Assembly: GCA_018857735.1 (NCBI GenBank)
Contig: JABMCL010002823.1
Location: forward strand, 20,001-84,000
Origin: Alviniconcha marisindica
Taxonomy: Eukaryota > Mollusca > Gastropoda > Provannidae
Direction of reading: 5' to 3'
Length of the DNA: 64,000 bases
Shown: positions 25,601-35,145 of the stretch, in pieces
How positions within the stretch are numbered: the stretch's first letter is position 1
How the letters are laid out: the number at the start of each line of letters is the position of its first letter
The notes under the pieces: generated by a model
What the model was told of the DNA's origin: nothing
Database searches by the model: none
Seen by the model: the letters and a program-made list of their open reading frames with translations, nothing else
Translations under genes and position numbers: made by a program

Positions 25601-26563
25601 ATGAAAGCCAACGCTCACCCTGTGTTTTACCGCATCCAGACGGACAGCAACAGGAGACATCGACAAGGCCAGTCAGGGTAGGTCGGCATGCTGGCCTCTC
25701 AGCATTTCAACAGCTTTTTGTGGTCATGTGCGATTTTGTTTGTGCGTGTGAGAGAGACCGGGTTTATGTGCGTGAGAAAAAGAGTTTGTGTGTGAAATAG
25801 AGAGTTTGTGCATGTGAGAAAGAGTTTGTGTGTGTGTGTGTGTGTGTGTGAAAGACAGTCTGTGTGTGAAAGAGTGTGAGTGTGTGTGTGTGTGTGAAAG
25901 AGACAGTCTGTGTGTGAAAGAGTGTGAGTGTGTGTGTGAAAGAGACTGTGTGTGAAAGAGTGTGTGTGTGTGAAAGAGACAGTCTGTGTGTGTGAAAGAG
26001 TGAATGTGTGTGTGTGTGTGTGAAAGAGACTGTGTGAAAGAGTGTGAGTGTGTGTGTGTGTGAAAGAGACAGTCTGTGTGTGAAAGAGTGTGAGTGTGTG
26101 TGTGTGTGTGTGAAAGAGACAGTCTGTGTGTGAATGAGTGTGTGTGTTTGTGTGAAAGAGACAGTCTGTGTGTGAATGAGTGTGTGTGTGTGTGAAAGAG
26201 ACAGTCTGTGTGTGAATGTGTGGGTGTGAAAGAGACAGTCTGTGTGTGAAAGAGTGTGAGTGTGTGTGTGTGTGAAAGAGACAGTGTGTGTGTGTGTGAC
26301 GGCAAAAGGGGGGCCATGCATGCCTGTGAGATGTAAGAGTGTCCATTCGACTGTGACGCTGGTTTGTGGTTTGGTGCTGCAGGGAAGCTGACCTGGAGGA
26401 CTTCATCAACCGTTTGTTCAACAAGGCGTCCATGTCCCCGGACGGAGCGGGGCAGCCTGGCTGGCAGTTCCCCTCACAGCAGGCCGGCGCTTCGCAGTCC
26501 TGGGGCGGCACCACCTCCTCCTCCAACTCCAAGCGATCTCGTCGCAAGAAGAAGAGAAACTGA
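3962..26563 (+). CDS. DNAJC14: DNAJC14 (DRiP78-like) ER membrane J-domain co-chaperone
   Basis: Coding exons: 3962-6254, 12792-12897, 14436-14611, 15426-15477, 16298-16382, 18029-18097, 18827-18886, 22140-22187, 23613-23732, 24723-24824, 25583-25677, 26383-26563. All introns are GT-AG and every phase joins, giving 1128 codons. Order: a long Ser/Pro/Gly-rich N-terminus (1-764), hydrophobic segments near 785-815, a J domain with HPD at residues 901-903, a CxxC...CxxC zinc ribbon (970/973 and 992/995), the conserved block with [10 protein letters not shown] and DITEW, and a Lys/Arg-rich C-terminus ending [10 protein letters not shown]. This C-terminal order is diagnostic of DNAJC14, known in mammals as an ER-anchored Hsp70 co-chaperone affecting membrane-protein export. 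The protein is much longer than the roughly 700-residue human form because of exon 1. Identity is firm; function in this animal is inferred from the family. Confidence 0.93.
6326..6394. repeat. (CT)n microsatellite
   Basis: Near-perfect CT dinucleotide run with one CC interruption, 71 bases inside DNAJC14 intron 1. Confidence 0.95.
6805..7060. repeat. About 40-bp minisatellite, 6 copies
   Basis: The unit is approximately ggtctgaaaaggtacaacat followed by gtctgactggcttcatttggt. Unit length varies by several bases. It lies in DNAJC14 intron 1. Confidence 0.85.
7649..7680. repeat. (TA)n microsatellite
   Basis: Alternating TA, about 31 bases. It is followed by a diverged second copy of the flanking sequence (gaaaacataatgaaagtggtag and gaaaacgtaatgaaagtgatag lie on either side), so the tract separates two halves of a small duplication. 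Confidence 0.85.
8396..8990 (+). mobile_element. SINE-like dispersed element, interrupted copy
   Basis: 8456-8557 and 8843-8990 match, in order, the element at 24990-25320. Shared blocks are tggttgtatggtgtac, atggcagcagttt, cttcagtggatatt and the ending agcactataaaagca. The two halves are separated by a 285-bp insert at 8558-8842. It is a relic copy without its own head and lies in DNAJC14 intron 1. Confidence 0.7.
8558..8842. mobile_element. Insertion nested in a SINE, flanked by 13-bp direct repeats
   Basis: The 13-mer tagtgctgtacca occurs at 8545-8557 and again at 8843-8855, exactly where the continuous copy near 25190 shows no insert. This is what a target-site duplication would look like. 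The insert contains a short (TA)n tract and an AATAAA-containing 3' part near 8803. I do not recognise its family. Confidence 0.65.
8991..12179. other. DNAJC14 intron 1 remainder; poly-G and poly-C tracts
   Basis: No exon with protein similarity is visible. There is a G run of about 21 at 9659-9679 and a C run of about 21 at 10694-10714. A motif ggagtttaacatcccacta near 11010 looks like the start of a dispersed repeat, but no second copy is in this window. Open frames here are short and unconvincing. Confidence 0.55.
12180..12560. repeat. About 60-bp array carrying abutting 3'/5' splice-like motifs
   Basis: Six to seven copies of a unit with cacctgcatttttgtttgt, ctgtctcctttg and a T-rich stretch. 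Three copies contain tttttacaggtactg, that is a pyrimidine tract, CAG and immediately GTACTG, with the CAG|GT junctions at 12223/12224, 12395/12396 and 12550/12551. Other copies have mutated the CAG (tttttactggtgctg, tttttaatggtactg). Confidence 0.85.
12600..12791 (+). repeat. About 47-bp array duplicating the exon 2 acceptor
   Basis: Four copies of gaggtatttgttgtgcttgt followed by attgtttcagatg. The last copy ends at the genuine acceptor (CAG at 12789-12791) of DNAJC14 exon 2. The upstream copies keep TTTCAG at about 12650, 12697 and 12744, giving three decoy acceptors within 150 bp. Confidence 0.85.
12792..14611 (+). CDS. DNAJC14: DNAJC14 exons 2 and 3, membrane segments
   Basis: Exon 2 (12792-12897) and exon 3 (14436-14611) join in phase (TT|A gives Leu). 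Together they encode two closely spaced hydrophobic stretches, [16 protein letters not shown] and [17 protein letters not shown], then a polar linker ending [15 protein letters not shown]. These are the likely ER membrane anchors. Mammalian DNAJC14 is described with three membrane spans; I can see only two. Exon 2 ends TT|GTAAGT and exon 3 ends ACAG|GTACTT. Confidence 0.88.
13321..13510. repeat. 60-bp tandem repeat, three identical copies
   Basis: 13321-13380, 13381-13440 and 13441-13500 are identical base for base. A 10-bp partial fourth copy follows, and a diverged partial copy lies just upstream. Perfect identity suggests a very recent duplication. Confidence 0.95.
13590..13815. repeat. 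About 29-bp degenerate minisatellite
   Basis: About eight copies around aatagcattggttaccaagt followed by gccatgggt, with variable unit length. It lies in DNAJC14 intron 2. Confidence 0.8.
14137..14377. repeat. Poly-G tract, then poly-C tract, 200 bp apart
   Basis: A G run with one early T at 14137-14159 and a C run at 14359-14377, both on the + strand. They form a potential long-range G:C inverted pair just before exon 3 at 14436. The exact lengths are likely to be sequencing-sensitive. Confidence 0.8.
15426..18886 (+). CDS. DNAJC14: DNAJC14 exons 4-7, J domain
   Basis: Exons 15426-15477, 16298-16382, 18029-18097 and 18827-18886 encode the J domain. They contribute [19 protein letters not shown], helix II with [13 protein letters not shown], helix [22 protein letters not shown], and helix [22 protein letters not shown]. 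The HPD tripeptide needed to stimulate Hsp70 ATPase is intact. The intron after HPDK is a phase-0 junction. Each of the last two introns carries a large minisatellite. Confidence 0.92.
15508..15680 (+). repeat. Dispersed repeat, copy 1 (inverted partner at 45936-46135)
   Basis: It shares, in order, atagttcaggagctgtgtga, cgaggtggccgtcctgggct, a ggacgtaaagc segment, a tgtccctaatat segment and a cgaggacat block with the reverse complement of 45936-46135. It lies in DNAJC14 intron 4; the partner is in a TRMT13 intron. Confidence 0.8.
16700..16890. repeat. About 65-bp tandem repeat, 3 copies
   Basis: The unit contains taaacccatgaatatttaaa, gctgtcaaagatg and acaagtatacaga. It lies in DNAJC14 intron 5, just before the 28-bp array. 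Confidence 0.85.
16998..17945. repeat. 28-29-bp minisatellite, about 33 copies
   Basis: The unit is about gagatgtactgctgatggtc followed by tgctgggga. Variants fall in two blocks: tgctgggga types dominate to about 17640, then tgttgggaga types. Two long minus-strand open frames (334 and 367 codons of [17 protein letters not shown] repeats) are products of the periodicity, not genes. It fills DNAJC14 intron 5. Confidence 0.92.
18420..18826 (+). repeat. Array of decayed copies of DNAJC14 exon 7 plus its acceptor
   Basis: About seven copies, around 55 bp each, of gacttgtgttacaggcaaaa followed by cggaaagaatatgatgctca and catatttga. The final element is the genuine exon 7, starting at 18827. CAG acceptors are kept in copies at 18443-18445, 18661-18663 and 18770-18772; in others the AG is lost (ttacgtg, ttatgtg, atatgc). 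Only the first 35 or so coding bases are repeated; the exon's 3' half (aagctaatgaagcagaggct) and its donor are not. Confidence 0.9.
19866..21635. repeat. 38-bp minisatellite with a higher-order pattern, 1.8 kb
   Basis: The basic unit is gatgcaagttagatccgaca followed by tgtatctgttgtccagct. From about 20340 onward many units carry an extra cttgtatgtatctgttgt (18 bp), and from about 21000 units with one or two of these inserts alternate, giving a higher-order repeat. It lies in DNAJC14 intron 7. Confidence 0.92.
22668..23612 (+). repeat. About 40-bp array built on the exon 9 acceptor, about 23 copies
   Basis: The unit is gtgtgtaagatgaatgtact followed by gtccatgttggcacagagaa. The genuine acceptor of DNAJC14 exon 9 reads gatgaatgtactttctctgcccacag|GC, clearly the same unit at its terminal copy. 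Nearly every copy keeps the CACAG end, so there are about 20 decoy 3' splice sites in the 900 bp before the exon. Confidence 0.88.
23613..23732 (+). CDS. DNAJC14: DNAJC14 exon 9, zinc ribbon
   Basis: Forty codons in phase 0/0. It encodes [17 protein letters not shown] and [15 protein letters not shown], a four-cysteine ribbon (CxxC...CxxC) characteristic of the region C-terminal to the J domain in DNAJC14. The donor is AAAGAG|GTCAGT. Confidence 0.92.
23856..24380. repeat. 57-60-bp minisatellite, 9 copies
   Basis: The unit is gaactgggaaggcaggagtt, agaccagtttaagaggattt, ggatactcacttgtatt. The first six copies have period 57 and the later ones gain an aaga insertion. Period 57 is a multiple of three and leaves both strands open, giving false frames of about 138 codons. 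Confidence 0.92.
24990..25320 (+). mobile_element. SINE-like element, best 3' copy
   Basis: It contains gcacgtaaaagatcccggtc and attctgccaa, also present (diverged) in the tRNA-headed copy at 29850-30115. The distal part is shared with 8456-8990: ttgtatggtgtaca, atggcagcagtttt, cgcttcagtggatatt. It ends gcgctatataaaagcagtca. The tRNA-like head is missing here, so the copy looks 5'-truncated. It lies in DNAJC14 intron 10. Confidence 0.7.
25815..26305. repeat. TG-rich compound array
   Basis: Runs of TG alternate with gaaagagacagtctgtgtgt and gaaagagtgtgag, with a rough 50-70-bp higher-order period. It fills DNAJC14 intron 11. The minus strand gives long open frames of [18 protein letters not shown] repeats in three frames, which are not genes. 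Confidence 0.9.
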
Positions 26564-27404
26564 GTCTGCCGACCCAGTGTGTCGGAAGTATCTCAGACGG
26601 GAATGCCTTCTTGCAGGTGGAGGTGTGAAACGGTGATGTGACGTCGTCAGCTGTTCCGGCTGGCTGTGGTCTGCAGGTGTTGGGGGTTGGTTCTGAGACG
26701 GTTGAAGGGGTTCTGAAGGGGCACCTTGTCATCCACAAGTTCCTTCTGGGTCCGCCAGCCTCTTGCAGCTGTGTCAGGAAAGGATTGCAGGATAATTTAG
26801 CTTATAAAAACTGGCGGAGCTGGCAGTGTGAAGCCTTTGCCCAAATGTTTGTTGGTTGGAATATCTGGCATCTGTTGCTGAAGATGCTGCGTAGCGTCTG
26901 TCACCTTGTGGTGGGAATGTCTTGAGAGATCTGAGGACAGGATGCAGTTGTTTTGCTGACAGAAGTTCACCATTGTCCAGTTCTGGAGCTCCATCTTTTT
27001 AAGATCTGATGGAGAAAGGCAACTGGACTGTTCCAGGGGACAGTTTTTGTTTGAAAAGAAGCCATCTGTTGTGAGAACAGTGAAGTTGGGACTGGTTGCA
27101 TAACACCAAGCATTGGGTGAGTCAGTTGAAGAAGTAGCCAATATGCCCTAGTCTTGCCGGTCTCCAGGACTGATCGTGTGTGTTGAAGCTGCAAGTCGTC
27201 ACAGCTGGCAATGAAGGGCACAGGTGTGTTTGAAGTGCAAACTCACTGAAACTAAAGGTGTGCATGTGTTTGCAATGCAACCCATTATGCAATACCACTT
27301 TCACGGCAGTGCGTGTGCTTGTTTGCAGTGCATGGAGGCTGGTGGTGGGAGTTCCCGGAGTTGATCCAGATGGAAGGGGTGCTGCAGTCACTGGCAGGGG
27401 CCTG

Positions 27405-27405
27405 G

Positions 27406-27442
<37 letters not shown>

Positions 27443-27870
27443 GTGGGCTCCAGCAAGAGGATACAATAAGTGCCTCAGGCTGTTGTACTTGCAGATCTGT
27501 ATCATTTTATTACTGTGACATTCTGTGCTTTAAACTGAAGATTGTTTTGTTGGGGGGGGGGGGGGGGGGGGATACTCTGTGGTGAAGAAAATTGTCATTT
27601 TTGTGACTGGGGTTACAAGCGGTCAAAGGTGATCTGCAGCGTAGTGTAACCCCAACTGTTCAGTCACGGAAGCACTGCTGATGTTGACGGCAAACTTAAG
27701 AGCTGCTGTGCTGGAGTCTTAGTGTTCGTGTTGCATGCTCAGATCATGTCCCCATCTGGAAGGCGGCGACACAGGGAGGCAGGCTGTCACTGTGTCAGAC
27801 ACCCAGTCTGGATGAGGATGTGCAAAAAGACGCAACACTGCAACAGCCTGGCCTCAAGGCTGCTGCTGCC

Positions 27871-27920
<50 letters not shown>
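27405..27920. repeat. (CA)n, poly-G and (TG)n microsatellites downstream of DNAJC14
   Basis: (CA)n at about 27407-27441, a G run at 27552-27570 and (TG)n at 27871-27920. All lie 3' of the DNAJC14 stop codon (26563), in its 3' UTR or in intergenic DNA. Confidence 0.85.
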
Positions 27921-27922
<2 letters not shown>

Positions 27923-27954
27923 TTTCTTTCTAAAGCAAGGGCTGGGCAAATGGA

Positions 27955-28300
27955 CACACAAATGAAGGAATGGACAGACATGAAGAACTAGACAGACAAT
28001 ACAGGCGACTTGACATGTGGACAGACAAGTGAAAGACTGGACAGACGTGAACAAAGCAAAGGACTTGGCAAGTGGACAGACAAGCGAAAGACAGGACAGA
28101 TGTGAAAAAGCAAAGGACTTGACAAGCGGACGAACAAGCGAAGGACTCGGCAGAGGTGAACAGACAAAGCAACGGGCTTGACAAGTGGACTGACCAGCGG
28201 AGGACTGGACAGACGTGAACAAAGCAGAGGACTTGATAAGTGGACAGACAAGTGAAGGACTGGACAGAGGTGGACTGACAAAATGGTGTAGTGGACAGAG
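27955..28300. repeat. About 57-bp degenerate minisatellite
   Basis: About six copies around acttgacaagtggacagaca, agcgaaaga and ctggacagacgtgaacaaagc. It lies downstream of DNAJC14. Confidence 0.8.
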
Positions 28301-29471
28301 ACAGCAGACATAATGAAGCCGAGTGACCATGAGGGGAACTGCATTGCAGTGCTGATTTCACTGACTTTTCACTTCACCTTTTAAGCACTAGGTTTACAGA
28401 TTGCCATTGTAGGTGACTGGGGTTGGGTGAAGATGAGTAGACATCAGAGAGAATGAGGAATCAGAAGACTGACTACCTTGCACTACACAACTGTTTTGAG
28501 CGTGTTCACTTCCACATATTTTGCTAAAATCAAGAAATTTGAAAAAAAGGAAGCTCGTAGCTGTGACTGAAAAGCTTGTAGAAAATGGCACGAGAGACTT
28601 AATAAGCAAGGGACTTTTTTTGTTGCAAAATGCAGATCTGAATGATTTTTAGGCTTTGTGAAGGTGTATTAAAATAATTAAACTCAAATTATGGATGAGA
28701 CACGAAGAATAAGGTGTGCCATCAAATTTGGCTGTGTAACTTAGGTCTCAAGTATCTGTGATTCATGTATAGTTCTAATCAAGGTGATGTCATAACCCAT
28801 TATCGTAGAACATGTGTAATACGTGAGCATGAATGTCTAGAAAACTCGTCTGAATACTTAACATGGGTGAATGGGATGTGTACAGGTTATGGGTGCGCTG
28901 TATTACTGTTGAAAAGTTTTAGTGCCAGTTCTTGTATCGGGAGATTAAAACCTGTTGTATGGGGAGGGAGTGGCAGCTGCATTTGCAATACAGAAGGTAC
29001 GTTCCTAGCATGCGTCTTGTATCTGATCAAGAAGAACCCACTTGGCGGCTAGTGTAAGACGGAATCTCAGTATAATTGGGACGCTTCACTGGTGATGATC
29101 AGGGGGAAGTAGCTTACAAACAGGGGAGATTAGGTTCTCAACGTACTGTAACGAAGACCTGGTTTAACGATGTGCGTTGCTGCGTGTGATGAGGAAGAGG
29201 ACTGTGGCGGCAAACCAGGCTGTGTGGCTCAGACATGGTGTCTTTTGCGACGGTCGGTTTCCTGCAGCACTCTTCTCGCATTCCTGTTTGGGATGGCATA
29301 CAAGTTTGATAGAAATACAAGCAGATGGCATGCCCTAATACATGAGCAGTAACACTGATCGGGGGGGGGGGGGGATGTCTCCTGTGAAAACACCACCCTT
29401 TTGGTTTTATCAGTCTTGTTGCACTGTTGTCGGTCTTTTTGCACTTGTATGCAGCGCCTTTGGTCAGCCTT
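28301..29471. other. No gene seen
   Basis: AT-rich DNA with no recognised exon or RNA. A G run lies at 29361-29374. ATTAAA occurs near 28670, but I cannot assign it as the DNAJC14 polyadenylation signal. Confidence 0.5.
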
Positions 29472-29745
29472 TCAAGTGTCCTGTACAGCTGCAGCCCCTG
29501 TTGGTATCTTTACAGTGTCCTGTACAGCTGCAGCCCCTTTGGTCAGCTGTCATCCTGAAGTATCTCTTACAGTGTCCTGTACAGCTGCAGCACCTTTGGT
29601 CAGCTGTCATCCTGAAGTATCTCTTACAGTGTCCTGTACAGCTGCAGCCCCTTTGGTCAGCTGTCATCCTGCAGTATCTCTTACAGTGTCCTGTACAGCT
29701 GCAGCACCTTTGGTCAGCTGTCATCCTGCAGTATCTCTGATAGTA
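29472..29745. repeat. 57-bp minisatellite, 5 copies
   Basis: The unit is cagtgtcctgtacagctgca, gcacctttggtcagctgtca, tcctgaagtatctctta. Copies are over 90 percent alike by eye. The period is a multiple of three, so false open frames run through it. Confidence 0.93.
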
Positions 29746-29849
29746 TGGCTGCAGCACTTTTGGAATGTAGAGGCAGTCTGCTGGATGAAAGCAGACGTCG
29801 GAAAATTGTCAAGATGGTAAAGCAGTATTGTTGTTGTTCTGTGTAGGTG

Positions 29850-30115
29850 ACCAACTTCTTTATGCAGCAATACTAGTTGACACCAGGCGGGTGCATGTGT
29901 GTTTAGCTGTAATCTGCTACATGCAGTTTTGGCAGAATGACTGGGGTCTTTTATGTGCTGCAGAAGAGTGTGCACAGAAAGTTAACTTGAGAAGAGAAAA
30001 AAGAAAAAGAAACAAAATTCTTCTGCCAGTGATCGAACCCACAACCCTTCTGATCATGAGCAGTGATTTACCCCCTGAGCTATCTGCATCCCTGCCCTGA
30101 ACTGAAACTGCATCG
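29850..30115 (-). mobile_element. tRNA-headed SINE, fullest head in the window
   Basis: Read on the minus strand it starts near 30095 with an A-box-like tagctcaggggg and a B-box-like gggttcgatcac, 36 bp apart, as in a tRNA-derived Pol III promoter. A T-rich linker follows, then the core cacataaaagaccccagtca and ttctgccaaa, shared with 25020-25060. A tRNA-derived SINE is the simplest reading; the specific family is unassigned. Confidence 0.72.
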
Positions 30116-30282
30116 ATCGCATCTGCAAATGAGAGCCCGGACATGGCAAAGACTGGCAAGCCCTTCACTGTGTACAGTCAAATAAATGTTCATTTCTGTC
30201 GGGTTCCAAAGTCATCTTTGTTATGGATGTTGGATTCATTGCTGTTAAGGGGGTTTGGGGGGGGGGGGGTCCCAAGGGTCAT

Positions 30283-30630
30283 CTTTTTGGGATTTGGGTC
30301 TGTTATGTATTCACTGTTGGGTTGGAGGCTGGGGTCGTCTTTCTGGGATTTGGGTCTGTCATTATGTATTCACTGTTGGGTTGGAGGCTGGGGTCATCGT
30401 TCTGGGATTTGGGTCATTATGTATTCACTATTGGGTTGGAGGCTGGGGTCATCTTTCTGGGGTTTGGGTCTGTCATTATGTATTCACTATTGGGTTGGAG
30501 GCTGGGGTCATCTTTCTGGGATTTGGGTCATTATGTATTCACTATTGGGTTGGAGGCTGGGGTCATCTTTCTGGGATTTGGGTCTGTCATTATGTATTCA
30601 CTATTGGGTTGGAGGCTGGGGTCTGAAAAG
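30283..30630. repeat. About 59-bp minisatellite, 6 copies
   Basis: The unit is gggatttgggtctgtcatta, tgtattcactattgggttgg, aggctggggtcatctttct, with alternating copies lacking the tctg segment. It is preceded by a G run at 30253-30269. Confidence 0.92.
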
Positions 30631-31194
30631 TTTGTGGGATGGTCTCCCACAGATGGCTCAGCCAACATTCAGTCAGTCGTAGCTGTGAATACAAAATAGA
30701 CTGTGAAAATTGGCCCTATTACACTGGCCATTTTCACAGGCGAGCTAAAGACATGCTGTTGTGTGAAAACTGGCCCTGTTTTACTGGCCAGGTTAAGTTG
30801 TGCTGTTGTGTAAAAATTGGCCCTGGAGTGTGTGTGTTCTGTTGCCATCTTTTGACATTGGACCTTGTGATAAGTGTTTTTGTGGTGCTGGAGTTTGGAA
30901 ATTTTATTTTTGTCATTTTTCAAACATCAATATATCATGAAAAGTCAAGTGGAGCATTACTTCTGCTTGCGAGAAGGATGGGTATTTTTTTCATCAGGCA
31001 ACATTAATTGTGCAATTAGGAGTTAAACACTAATTTGTCATAACTTACAAGCATCACGATGTGGCACAGGAGAGTTTGGTTGTGGTACTTTACAAAGTGC
31101 TACTGTTTGTTTCACTACATTATCAGCTAGTGTGTACAACGTGAACATGTGGGGTTTGTTAAGTGTTCCTGCATGTTTCCTACTGTGTGAAATT

Positions 31195-31560
31195 GGATGA
31201 TGAGGACAGAAAGTTCAAGCATCATGTACCACTGGATGATGTCCAAGCATCATGTACCACTGGATGATGTCCAAGCATCATGTACCACTGGATGATGTCC
31301 AAGCATCATGTACCAGTGGATGATGAGGACAAGAAGTTCAAGCATCATGTACCAGTGGATGATGAGGACAAGAAGTTCAAGCATCATGTACCAGTGGATG
31401 ATGAGGACAAGAAGTTCAAGCATCATGTACCAGTAGGATGATGAGGACAAGAAGTTCAAGCATCGTGTACCAGTGTATGATGAGGACAAGAAGTTCAAGC
31501 ATCATGTACCAGTGGATGATGAGGACAAGAAGTTCAAGCATTGTGTACCATTGGATGAGG
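31195..31560. repeat. 39-bp minisatellite with protein-like frame
   Basis: About nine copies of gatgatgaggacaagaagtt followed by caagcatcatgtaccagtg. The first copies lack gaggacaagaagt. On the + strand one frame reads DDEDKKFKHHVPV repeatedly. No start codon, splice pattern or flanking coding sequence supports translation. Confidence 0.88.
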
Positions 31561-32086
31561 CCGCATGTCTGTACGTGGCTTCCACCAAACCATTGCTGCT
31601 GACGTGTCAAACGCGTTTGGTCTGGCAGCCAAAGTTGAGTTTGTCTTCACCGTTGTGTTGGATTGCCTGTATATATTGGATTGCTTTTGTTGTGTTTCTT
31701 TGAGTATTGTTTTAAAAATTACTGTTCCAAAAAAATAACAACCACTAAGTCAGTTTTTGACTAGCATGAGGTAGTCTCAGGCTTCTGTGGTGACAGTTGG
31801 ACATTATGTGTATAATGTGCCAGGTGTGAAAAAAAGGGGAAAAATTAATAATTATTTGGTTAAAACCTTCACTTAGCTTAATATAAATTGGTACAATTTG
31901 TGTGTGTGTGTGTGTGTGACTTTGATCTTTAAGTTGGAAAGTTTTGGAGATTTAGAACTGAGTGTGCTCTTGTTGACAAGGTTCATATCGTTATTGTGAA
32001 TTGGATATGAATCAGGTGGAGATGTACAAGCAAGGAAGAAAAATGATCAGCTCATTTTTAACCGAGTGCCATTTTTGTGAGCTCTG

Positions 32087-32275
32087 GCTTCTGCCATGTA
32101 CAGTCCTGGACACAACTGTAGTGATGGCCATAGAACGCAGCTTTTAAACCGCAAGGATCGCTGAAGTACAGCTACTCTGTCTTCTGCCATGTACAGTCCT
32201 GGACACAACTGTAGTGATGGCCATAGAACGCAGCTTTTAAACCGCAAGGATCGCTGAAGTACAGCTACTCTGTCT
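32087..32275. repeat. 93-bp tandem duplication
   Basis: Two nearly identical copies begin at cttctgccatgtacagtcct, at 32088 and 32181. They appear identical over about 90 bp, which suggests a recent event. Confidence 0.9.
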
Positions 32276-32629
32276 CAGAACTTGGTCATGTCTATTTTCA
32301 AGGTTACTAAGAACAAACAACAACAAAATTTAAACAAAAACACTGAGGAGAAAGGTTATGTCTCCCTTGCCTCAGATGACCTTTCACTCCAATTTGGATA
32401 ACAAAATGTTCCAGATTCATTCAGTATCTTCAAAGAAGAAATAAAGACGGATGAAAAGGAAATTGGCAAGTAGAACTGTTCTGTTACTAACATTGACAGG
32501 AACTGTGCATTTGAACATACTTTTTGTACTCACCCATGTCTAGTTTGTGTCACTTTCACAGGGGGAAATGAGTGGGATTCCAAAGAGATGGGGTAAGCTG
32601 GAGGATGCTGCTTTGAATCGTCTAAAACA

Positions 32630-33090
32630 AGTTGTCATAATCAACCACCAGTGTATAGACATGGAATAATTACTGTTTTCTTCCATTTGCTTTTGAAGCA
32701 TGGAATGTGTAATAATTATCGTTCCCTTGGATTTGGTAAAGTAAGCTTTTGAAGCATGGAATATGTAATAATTATTGTTTCCTTTGATTTGGTAAATTAA
32801 GCTTTTGAAGCATGGAATGTGTATAATTACCGTTCTGTTTGATTTGGTCAAGTAAGCGTTCAGGTATGGAATATGTAATGATTGTATCCTTTGTTTTTGT
32901 AAAATCAGATTTCAGTTTTGGAATATGTAATAACTATTGCTTCCTTTGATTTGGTCAACTTTTGAGGCAAGGAATGTCATTTTGTTTCATTTGGTTGAAG
33001 TGCGTTTTTCATGTATGGGATATATCGTATTTAATAGTTACTTTTCTTTTGGTTTGGTAAAGCAAGCTTTTCAGGTATGGAATGTGTAAA
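32630..33090. repeat. About 56-bp old degenerate minisatellite
   Basis: About eight diverged copies around agcttttgaagcatggaata, tgtaataattattg and tttcctttgatttggtaaa. Confidence 0.8.
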
Positions 33091-33819
33091 AACAGTTCTG
33101 AGAGTTAGAGTGCTGTTTTGATTATTTTGTGGACATTTTTTATTCGTAGATTATCTACTTCAGGTATGCAGTCTTTAAAATAAAATAAAAACAAACAGCA
33201 AAAAAGCTTGCCTTAGTAGTTCAATTGATTTTTTGTGTGTGATTTTTTTCTTTTTTTTTCTTTCACAAGGCATAATTTGTATGGACATGTCTGTTTCATT
33301 TCTCTATGGCATAATGCACAACTGAAGGCCAAGGAAGATCATCTGCATTAATGGATCTGACAACTGTGGGCCAGCCAGCTGTTTCGTGTTCTTAGAATCT
33401 GATCATTATAACATGCATATAATTATTTCTTCTTCTGGGTCATGTGACCCAGCCACTTCAGTATCCAGCCATTTGGAGCAGTATATGACTATGAGCAGTG
33501 TTCAACCTGGTTTTCTGTGCTGTTAAAGTGGTGAAAACTACCAAAAGGACTGATGACAATGACCATTATTCTTATGCAAGTTGTCACAACATGTGTTGAG
33601 TGCTGAAACAGTCAATAGTTTGGTTTGGGTTTTGTTGTCCCCTCTCCCCTGCTGCTCTGTGACCATTTGACCTTCTCTTACCCCCCCCCTGCTTTGTGGC
33701 CATTTCACCTTCTCTACTCCCCCCACACACATTTAAAGTGCAAGCCCCATCTCTGTATCCTGCAGCTTTAGGGCTGTTTCACATTTCACTTTCTCCCCCC
33801 TCATCCTCCCTCCCCCCCT

Positions 33820-35145
33820 TCACTGAACACCACCATACCATGCCACAGTGGTCCCTTCACTGAACACCACCATACCATGCCACAGTGGTCACTTCACTGA
33901 ACACCACCATACCATGCCACAGTGGTCCCTTCACTGAACACCACCATACCATGCCACAGTGGTCACTTCACTGAACACCACCATACCATGCCACAGTGGT
34001 CACTTCACTGAACACCACCATACCATGCCACAGTGGTCCCTTCACTGAACACCACCATAACATGCCACAATGTGGCCACTTCAGTGAACACCACCATACC
34101 ATGCCACAGTGTGGTCACTTCAGTGAACACCACCATACCATGCCACAATGTGGTCACTTCAGTGAACACCACCATACCATGCCACAGTGGTCACTTCACT
34201 GAACACCACCATACCATCCACAGTGGTTCACTCATGCCACAGTGGTCCTTCACTGAACACCATACCATGCCACAATGTGGCCACTTCAGTGAACACCACC
34301 ATACCATGCCACAGTGTGGTCACTTCACTGAACACCACCATACCATGCCACAATGTGGCACTTCAGTGAACACCACCATACCATGCCACAGTGTGGTCAC
34401 TTCACTGAACACCACCATACCATGCCACAGTGTGCACTTCACTGAACACCACCATACCATGCCACAAGTGGTCACTTCACTGAACACCACCATACCATGC
34501 CACAATGTGGCCACTTCAGTGAACACCACCATACCATGCCACAGTGTGGTCACTTCACTGAACACCACCATACCATGCCACATGTGTTGCCCACTTCAGT
34601 GAAAAACACCACCATACCATGCCACAGTGTGTCACTTCATGAACACCACCATACCATCCACAGTGGTCACTTCATGAACACCACCATACCATGCCACAAT
34701 GTGGTCACTTCATGAACACCACCATACCATACCACAGTGTTGTCACTTCATGAACACCCCATACCATGCCACATGTTGTCACTTCATGAACACCATACCA
34801 TACCACAGTGTTGTCACTTCATGAACACACATACCATACCACAGTGTTGTCACTTCATGAACATCACCATACCATACCACAGTGTTGTCACTTCAATGAA
34901 CATCACCATACCATACCACAGTGTTGTCACTTCAATGAACATCACCATACCATACCACAGTGTTGTCACTTCAATGAACATCACCATACCATGCCACAGT
35001 GTTGTCACTTCAATGAACATCATCATACCATGCCACAGTGGTCATTTCAGTGAACACCTCCATACCATGCCGCAGTGTGGTCACTTCAGTGAACACCTCC
35101 ATACCATGCCACAGTGTGGTCGCTTCAGTGAACACCACCATGCCA
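33820..35145. repeat. 37-40-bp minisatellite, about 33 copies
   Basis: The unit is cacttcactgaacaccacca followed by taccatgccacagtggt. Three sub-blocks follow each other: tggtcacttcactg types, tgtggtcacttcagtg types, and tgttgtcacttcaatgaacatc types. It is intergenic between the convergent DNAJC14 and TRMT13 genes. Confidence 0.93.

Noticed and set aside
25699..26547. Long His/Thr/Leu/Ser-rich minus-strand frames
   Set aside because: They come from TG-rich low-complexity DNA in a DNAJC14 intron and are open in three frames.
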